A stretch of 64,000 bases of DNA, from the NCBI GenBank assembly GCA_039024895.1, contig JBCCPJ010000016.1:1-64000 (forward strand). Reading direction: 5' to 3'. Below the pieces are notes generated by a model. It did no database searches. It was given only the letters and a program-made list of their open reading frames with translations, and had not been told where the DNA came from. Position numbers and translations under genes: made by a program. Shown here in pieces: positions 59,010 through 64,000 of this stretch. The stretch is from JAJDOD01 sp039024895. GTDB lineage: Bacteria; Pseudomonadota; Alphaproteobacteria; Rhodobacterales; Rhodobacteraceae. The stretch's first letter is position 1, and each line of letters opens with the position of its first letter.

Positions 59010-60919
59010 CGGGTTGCCTCCATTGGGCGAGGTGTTTCTTTGTTGACTGCAATATGTGCCGTCGGTGCCTTTTCAACAATCGCCATTTTGGAAAGTCCGG
59101 TTTGCAAATTTTGCAATGCAGGACGAGATACAGGCTCCTTGCGGCCGTCTGGCCACCGAATGCGCAAGAGCAAATCAAGCCCGGCAAAGGCGAGCCGCAA
59201 TGGCGTTGGGGCCGCTACGTAAAGCGGTTTGAGTTCCGGTGCGAAACTCAGCTTGAAGCGGCGTAAGCCGCCACTGGCGGGTATGAGCGACAAGGGCCAC
59301 TTCGGGTCGTCTAAAGGGAGTGCGGCCAAGGACATCAGTGCCACGTTTTCAGCACGAGCTTGGCGCAACGCATCCACGATCAACGCATGCATGACGCCGT
59401 CCCCCGCTTCATTTCCGGATCGCATAAGATCCAGGCACCACTCATCTTTCGTATGGTGGAACGTCGCAAAGGCGATGAGCCGTTCATCTTTCCAGGCCAA
59501 AAAGCAACGCTGGGATCTTAAATAGTCGGTATCAAAACGGCCCATAGAAAACCCACGCTCACCACCGACGCGCGCCGCCCATGCCCAAGCGATGTCTGCC
59601 ATATCTTCAATAGGCAAGTGTTGCGGGCATTCGATGAAAATCCCCTTCTCGGCAGCCTTTCGCAATTGTCGGCGCAGTTGTCGTTTTTGCGAGCCTTCCG
59701 TCGTAAACTCTGCCGGTCTCAAGAAAGCTTCCTCCGAAATGCGTAAGACAGACCAGCCGCATCGGCGGGCGACGGCGGCCGTACGCGCGCTAGACTTGTA
59801 AAAAGCGAGAGATAAGCACCGTGCTTTGGCTAGACGCACGACGCCACGCAGTCCCTGTGGTGTGATGGGCCGATCCCTGGAGCAGTCTCCAATGACCACA
59901 AGATGTTGACTTGCTTCCGCAATATGAAAGCTCTGCTGCCCCAACCGGATCAAGCCATGTCCATTTGCGTTCGCGAGGCCTCGCAGTTCGGCGCGCTCTG
60001 CTTCGGCGCCTTCCTGCGATCTAGCTGTGGTCGATCTCCTTTTTGGAGCGACGATGTAGAGGACGCCCAACCCTGCTGGCACGAAATAACAGATGATACG
60101 GAAACCAAGAACAGCCGCAAGGATCGGTTCTTCCGGTGTTCCAGGGAGCAACGCAAGCAAACATAACTCGAACGGGCCAAATCCGCCTGGCGTGCCAGAT
60201 ATCAGACCAGCAGCGAGCGCCAAAACAAAAGCCGCCAAGAAAAGCCCAAAGTCGATTTCTGTCCCAGATGGCAGAAGCACGAAAAGAGCGGCTGCCGCAA
60301 GGAGGACGTCAACGAGCATCACCAGCATCAACCTGCAAAGAAGCGCCAAGGGCGGGACACGAAACGGCAAAAAGCGTGGCTGTACTAGGGACCAAACGAT
60401 AGCGAGCAGTCCAAAAGTAGCGGCGGCACCACCAAAGATGCCAATACCATCGGTGTGAGGCAGGGCCGTAGTTGCCAGTAAACAAGCGACAAGCATGCCG
60501 AGCGCCAGCATGAAACTGAACGAGACGTAATGCGTGATCTTGATGGATTGACTGGCCGAGAGTTCTGGAAGGGCACGCCATCGCGCCAAACTGCCAGTAA
60601 TCAAGCCAAGCCCCGCGAGCTGCGCCAACGCGATAGCCGATGCGCCCGCAAAGGCAGCTCTGCGCGGTGCGACGCCTGTGTGAAGCCAACGATGAAAGAG
60701 CGCATCATATTGCCCAACAGCGACGAAACTCAGAACGGTCGCAAGGGCAGCGATACCCCACTGGTGTGCCGTAATGTCTTGGAGCGTTGTGAGAATAACG
60801 GCGAAATCGACCGCTTGTAGCTTATGGCTGAGAAGCGCCAGGCACCCGCAAAGAAGAATGGCGGCAAAGCCAACGCGCCGCGCACTGGAATGGTGCCGCT
60901 GCCTCACAAATGCGTGCAT
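59006..60919 (-). CDS. MprF-like aminoacyl-lipid synthase/flippase (DUF2156)
   Basis: A 637-residue protein. About seven to eight membrane segments (residues 15-300) resemble the UPF0104 flippase half; the C-terminal soluble domain (about 330-610) is the DUF2156 GNAT-like aminoacyltransferase, with GRFDTDYLRSQRCFLAWKDE and WCLDLMRSGNEAGDGVMHAL. MprF/LpiA proteins add lysine or alanine to phosphatidylglycerol, and others act on ornithine lipids. The domain order is that of MprF. Which amino acid or lipid is used here is unknown. Confidence 0.88.
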   Translation of the reverse strand: MHAFVRQRHHSSARRVGFAAILLCGCLALLSHKLQAVDFAVILTTLQDITAHQWGIAALATVLSFVAVGQYDALFHRWLHTGVAPRRAAFAGASAIALAQLAGLGLITGSLARWRALPELSASQSIKITHYVSFSFMLALGMLVACLLATTALPHTDGIGIFGGAAATFGLLAIVWSLVQPRFLPFRVPPLALLCRLMLVMLVDVLLAAAALFVLLPSGTEIDFGLFLAAFVLALAAGLISGTPGGFGPFELCLLALLPGTPEEPILAAVLGFRIICYFVPAGLGVLYIVAPKRRSTTARSQEGAEAERAELRGLANANGHGLIRLGQQSFHIAEASQHLVVIGDCSRDRPITPQGLRGVVRLAKARCLSLAFYKSSARTAAVARRCGWSVLRISEEAFLRPAEFTTEGSQKRQLRRQLRKAAEKGIFIECPQHLPIEDMADIAWAWAARVGGERGFSMGRFDTDYLRSQRCFLAWKDERLIAFATFHHTKDEWCLDLMRSGNEAGDGVMHALIVDALRQARAENVALMSLAALPLDDPKWPLSLIPASGGLRRFKLSFAPELKPLYVAAPTPLRLAFAGLDLLLRIRWPDGRKEPVSRPALQNLQTGLSKMAIVEKAPTAHIAVNKETPRPMEATR

Positions 60920-61031
60920 CGCACACCCCTGAAGTCCCCGTGCGGTTCGAGCTACGGATCAGGGGTTAAGCGCGCCTTAAATGCGGGCGAAATCAGTGCT
61001 GACAGTTTACCGCAAAATGCGATGGTTCTGC

Positions 61032-61346
61032 TCAGCCTTCGTCCAGGAGTTGTGCCTTCGCGACGGACATCAGCTCAGCCATCTTTGAGCGAATGTCCTC
61101 CTCCGTGGTGAGAGCACCCAAATCGCCGGACACTTTGCGAAAGACGTCTTCGTCACCGGCTTCTTCGAAATCCGCCTGCACGACCTCTTTGCCATAGGCT
61201 TCGGCATCGTCACCCGATTTGCCCATCAACTCAGCTGCCCAAAGGCCCAATAGCTTGTTGCGGCGGGCCTCCGCTTTGAACTTCATTTCGGCGTCGTGGG
61301 CGAATTTGTTTTCGAATGCGTTCTCGCGATCATCAAAGGTGCTCAT
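61032..61346 (-). CDS. DUF1476 protein, ATP synthase zeta (inhibitor) subunit
   Basis: A 104-residue four-helix protein beginning FDDRENAFENKFAHDAEMKF with the N-terminal inhibitory region known from Paracoccus F1-ATPase zeta subunit, which blocks ATP hydrolysis. The rest (RRNKLLGLWAAELMGKSGDD) is typical. It is divergent from purC with 164 bp between the starts, the common alphaproteobacterial arrangement. Confidence 0.93.
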   Translation of the reverse strand: MSTFDDRENAFENKFAHDAEMKFKAEARRNKLLGLWAAELMGKSGDDAEAYGKEVVQADFEEAGDEDVFRKVSGDLGALTTEEDIRSKMAELMSVAKAQLLDEG

Positions 61347-61510
61347 GGCAAGTTCCTACCGCTTCCTAACCTGTCGTTGTAGGACATATGCCTTTGGCGA
61401 CCTTCACCTTCAACCCCTATGCTCGCTTGCCGCAGGGGGCGGTTTGCTCTAAGCAGGCGCCGATCAAGCGCGCAAGGATCATTTTGAGCGCATTTTCTTT
61501 TGAGGTTCCC

Positions 61511-62272
61511 ATGGCGCGGCGCAAGAAAGTCTACGAAGGCAAGGCTAAGATCCTGTACGAGGGTCCGGAGCCAGGCACCTTAGTGCAGTATTTCAAGGAT
61601 GATGCGACCGCGTTCAATGCCCAAAAGAAGGACGTGATTGACGGTAAGGGTGTTCTGAACAACCGTCTGAGCGAGTTTTTTATGAATGGGCTGGCACAGA
61701 TCGGCGTGCCGACCCACTTCATCAAACGGATTAATATGCGCGAACAGTTGATCCGCGCGGTTGAGATCATTCCTTTGGAGGTGATCGTCCGGAATTTTGC
61801 GGCCGGCACGATGTCGGAACGCCTTGGCCTTGAGGAAGGCACTATGCTGCCAAGACCTATCGTAGAGTTCTGTTTGAAGGACGATGCGCTTGGCGACCCG
61901 CTAGTGTCTGAAGAGCACATCATTGCCTTCGGTTGGGCGTCCCAGCAGGACTTGGACGACATGGTTGCGCTCGCTCTTCGCGTCAACGATTTTATGTCCG
62001 GTTGCATGATGGCGGTCGGCATAAAATTGGTGGATTTCAAAATTGAAATCGGCCGTGTCTGGGATGGCGATTTTCAAAGACTTGTTGTTGCCGACGAAAT
62101 CAGCCCTGACAGCTGTCGTCTTTGGGATTCTGAAACGGGTCAGAAGCTAGATAAGGACGTATTTCGGCGGGACCTCGGTAACTTGGCCGATGCCTATACC
62201 GAGGTTGCAAGACGTCTTGGGGTGCTGCCGTCGAACGTGACGCACGCCGCTAAACCAACATTGATAAACTAG
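61511..62272 (+). CDS. purC: Phosphoribosylaminoimidazole-succinocarboxamide synthase
   Basis: A 253-residue SAICAR synthetase of purine synthesis. KKVYEGKAKILYEG is the ATP-binding N-terminus, MREQLIRAVEIIPLEVIVRN and AAGTMSERLG follow, and DEISPDSCRLWDSETGQKLD is the family signature. GAGG precedes the ATG at 61511. purS is encoded 1.3 kb downstream with a histidine kinase gene between. Confidence 0.96.
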   Translation: MARRKKVYEGKAKILYEGPEPGTLVQYFKDDATAFNAQKKDVIDGKGVLNNRLSEFFMNGLAQIGVPTHFIKRINMREQLIRAVEIIPLEVIVRNFAAGTMSERLGLEEGTMLPRPIVEFCLKDDALGDPLVSEEHIIAFGWASQQDLDDMVALALRVNDFMSGCMMAVGIKLVDFKIEIGRVWDGDFQRLVVADEISPDSCRLWDSETGQKLDKDVFRRDLGNLADAYTEVARRLGVLPSNVTHAAKPTLIN

Positions 62273-62331
62273 TCCTTGAAGCGAAGGCGGATTTTCATCA
62301 TTCGTTAAGTCGCGGCTCCTACCTCGGAGCC

Positions 62332-63519
62332 ATGACGGAGCAGACGAAAATTCCGACGGAGCAGCACGGCTTGGAGACATCCGATGCCGGATCATTGAGC
62401 GTTCTTGATCGCGCTATCGGTTTGCTGCCGTCGATAGTCTACATCTACAATCAACAGTCACAAAGTAACGAATACTCGAACCAAAATATTGGCGAAATGA
62501 TGGGCTACACACCCCATGAAATTCGTGGTTTCGGGTCGAACCTGATGTCAATGCTGTGCCATCCAGAAGACCTGCCGGATGTTATTCAACATTTCAAAAG
62601 GATCTCGCGGTTATCAGACGATGAGACTGTTTCCATTGAGTATCGTATGCGCCACAAGAACGGCACCTGGTTGTGGTTTCTCTCGAAAGACACCGTGTTT
62701 GACCGGGCACCCGATGGGACGGTTCTGCGACATCTTGGGGCCGCAGTGGATATCACCGAAGTAAAACTGGCGGAACAGCGTGCAGTTGATGCCACGCATG
62801 CCGCAGAAGTCGCAAATAAGGACTTACGGACGTTTGCCTACTCGATTTCACATGACATGAAATCGCCCTGCAACACGCTGCATCTCCTCCTGTCCGAACT
62901 TCACCATTCCCACGGTTCAAAACTTGATCCCGATGCAAAGCAATTGATTGATAAGGCCACGGAAACTGCCGCGAGCATGCGACAGCGAATTGAGAGGGTT
63001 ATCGACTATACCCGCATGATCGAAGGCAATTTCACCTTTGTTCCTATCTCCTTGGATGAGGTGGTTGCGGACGTTGTTCAGGAATTGCGCGTGGATATCG
63101 ACGCATCGCAAGCTGTCCTCGACATCGAGCCTCTTCCTTATGTTTCCGGAAGCCGAGAAGAGCTTAAGATTCTGTTTCAAAACCTTATTCTAAACGCCCT
63201 GAGGTATCATTTTGAGGACAAGTCGCCAAAAATCCGCATTTTCAACAGCAGCGACCCCGACGAAAACGAGTTGCGCGTTACCATTGTTGACGAAGGAATT
63301 GGTATTGCGCCACAAAACCACAAACAAATTTTTGAGATGTTCAAACGCCTCCATTCTGAAAAGCAGTATTCGGGAAGCGGATTGGGTCTTGCTATTTGCC
63401 GTCGCATAGCGATTGCCCATGGTGGCGACATTTTCCTGAAATCGCAGGAAGGGCAGGGTGCGGCCTTCACCGTTCAACTTCAAAGCCCAAATCATCGCTG
63501 GCGGCGCGCTGAAAGCTAG
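62332..63519 (+). CDS. Soluble PAS-domain sensor histidine kinase
   Basis: A 395-residue kinase without membrane segments. A PAS/PAC domain spans about 25-145 (YSNQNIGEMMGYTPHEIRGF, RMRHKNGTWLWFLSKDT). The HisKA motif is SYSISHDMKSPCN-like (FAYSISHDMKSPCNTLHLLL, phospho-acceptor H174) and the ATPase domain has NLILNALRYH, DEGIGIAP and GSGLGLAICRRI. No response regulator gene is nearby, so its partner is encoded elsewhere. It sits between purC and purS. Confidence 0.92.
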   Translation: MTEQTKIPTEQHGLETSDAGSLSVLDRAIGLLPSIVYIYNQQSQSNEYSNQNIGEMMGYTPHEIRGFGSNLMSMLCHPEDLPDVIQHFKRISRLSDDETVSIEYRMRHKNGTWLWFLSKDTVFDRAPDGTVLRHLGAAVDITEVKLAEQRAVDATHAAEVANKDLRTFAYSISHDMKSPCNTLHLLLSELHHSHGSKLDPDAKQLIDKATETAASMRQRIERVIDYTRMIEGNFTFVPISLDEVVADVVQELRVDIDASQAVLDIEPLPYVSGSREELKILFQNLILNALRYHFEDKSPKIRIFNSSDPDENELRVTIVDEGIGIAPQNHKQIFEMFKRLHSEKQYSGSGLGLAICRRIAIAHGGDIFLKSQEGQGAAFTVQLQSPNHRWRRAES

Positions 63520-63590
63520 TTTGTCCCTGGGTTGCGAGGACGCGACTTATCGGTCATAGCACTGCACAAGCGGTAGTCTGCGAGGGCCGA

Positions 63591-63830
63591 ATGAAAGCGC
63601 GCGTTCATGTCATGTTGAAGACCGGGGTTCTGGATCCCCAGGGCGAAGCCGTTCGCCATGCTTTGGGGTCGCTCGGGTTTGATGGCGTCGAATCCGTGCG
63701 ACAAGGCAAAGTCATCGAGCTGGACCTTTCAGAAACGGATCGCAGCAAGGCCGAGGCTGAGGTCAATCGCATGTGTGAGGCGCTTCTCGCCAACACGGTC
63801 ATTGAGCGTTATGACGTGGAATTGATCTGA
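63591..63830 (+). CDS. purS: FGAM synthetase subunit PurS
   Basis: A 79-residue subunit that bridges PurL and PurQ in formylglycinamidine synthesis. KARVHVMLKTGVLDPQGEAV and RHALGSLGFDGVESVRQGKV are the family pattern; CEALLANTVIERYDVEL ends it. Its stop overlaps the following ATG by one base (TGATG). The next gene is an alcohol dehydrogenase rather than the expected purQ. Confidence 0.95.
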   Translation: MKARVHVMLKTGVLDPQGEAVRHALGSLGFDGVESVRQGKVIELDLSETDRSKAEAEVNRMCEALLANTVIERYDVELI

Positions 63831-64000
63831 TGCGTGCCGCTGTTTTGCGTGCGTATCGAAAAGACCTATCCATTGAGAACGTCCCAGACCCCATTTGTCC
63901 TGCAGACGGCGTTGTACTCCGCGTGTTGGCCTGTGGCATTTGTCGTTCGGATTGGCATGGCTGGGTTGGGGAACACCCGTCCGTCAAACCGGGCCATATC
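63830..64000 (+). CDS. Zinc-dependent alcohol dehydrogenase, N-terminal part (3' end outside window)
   Basis: The first 57 residues are in the window: MRAAVLRAYRKDLSIENVPD and later VLACGICRSDWHGWVGEHPS. The GroES-like start and the catalytic zinc cysteine (CGICRSDWHGW) are typical of MDR alcohol dehydrogenases. The substrate cannot be inferred. It begins on the last base of purS (TGATG), so it is translationally coupled to it. Confidence 0.9.
   Translation, partial: MRAAVLRAYRKDLSIENVPDPICPADGVVLRVLACGICRSDWHGWVGEHPSVKPGHI

Noticed and set aside
1..64000. tRNA, rRNA, CRISPR arrays, insertion sequences and prophage
   Set aside because: I looked through the larger gaps on both strands and saw no tRNA cloverleaf, no regular repeat-spacer array, no transposase and no phage structural gene.

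Overview
The window reads as a chromosomal segment of a marine Rhodobacteraceae (Roseobacter-group) alphaproteobacterium. This rests on gene content and protein style seen directly: LdtR-like MarR regulator, DUF1178, DUF1194, DUF1476 (ATP synthase zeta-type), DUF2125, DUF2177, an alphaproteobacterial aroK-aroB pair, a hisC-prephenate dehydrogenase pair, thyX instead of thyA, and a propionyl-CoA/methylmalonyl-CoA set. No species can be named from sequence alone. Genes are dense, many neighbours share ATGA or TGATG overlaps, and I found no rRNA, tRNA, CRISPR array, insertion sequence or prophage.

Layout. 1-12.6 kb: 3' end of dut, a membrane-tethered ThiF/MoeB enzyme, an M3 oligopeptidase, a NUDIX gene cut by an in-frame stop, DUF1178, flavin reductase, GNAT, an aminotransferase, an XRE regulator coupled to sdhE, an LdtR-like regulator, two adjacent von Willebrand-type DUF1194 proteins with a glyoxalase, and a large chemoreceptor. 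12.6-16 kb: thyX behind a perfect DnaA box, then the most accessory-looking part of the window, with tandem palindromes, a GC-rich hairpin block, an orphan membrane protein, a 57-residue secreted peptide and three 11-bp tandem repeats. 16-19.5 kb: cold-shock protein, Spx/ArsC-like protein, then a bufferin-type RiPP operon (DUF2282 precursor, MNIO/DUF692 enzyme, DUF2063 partner, DoxX membrane protein). 19.7-25.4 kb: thrS, two alpha/beta hydrolases, an MFS drug exporter.

25.5-35.3 kb: pccB, a cluster of very small lipoproteins, pccA, a polytopic GT-C-like membrane protein overlapping pccA, a DUF4174 protein on the other strand, and methylmalonyl-CoA mutase. With mmsA and its divergent LysR regulator at 55-58 kb this gives a route from valine/methylmalonate semialdehyde and propionyl-CoA to succinyl-CoA. 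35-47.8 kb: LysE exporter with divergent Lrp regulator, VOC protein, DjlA-like co-chaperone and EEP hydrolase, ssb, aroK-aroB, an orphan periplasmic protein with xerD, a degenerate metallophosphoesterase, a CorC-type transporter and a BCCT carrier. 47.9-55.2 kb: an ExbB/MotA-like plus OmpA coiled-coil pair, ChaC, DUF2125, and hisC-prephenate dehydrogenase-extensin-like operon. 57.8-64 kb: CBS protein, coaD, an MprF-like protein with a coupled DUF1127 peptide, DUF1476, purC, a soluble PAS histidine kinase, purS and the start of a zinc alcohol dehydrogenase.

The most notable system is the MNIO/bufferin operon at 16951-19498. The family is already known, so its interest is this instance: an intact four-cysteine precursor, a stem-loop between precursor and enzyme genes, and a 3' antisense overlap with an unknown membrane protein.
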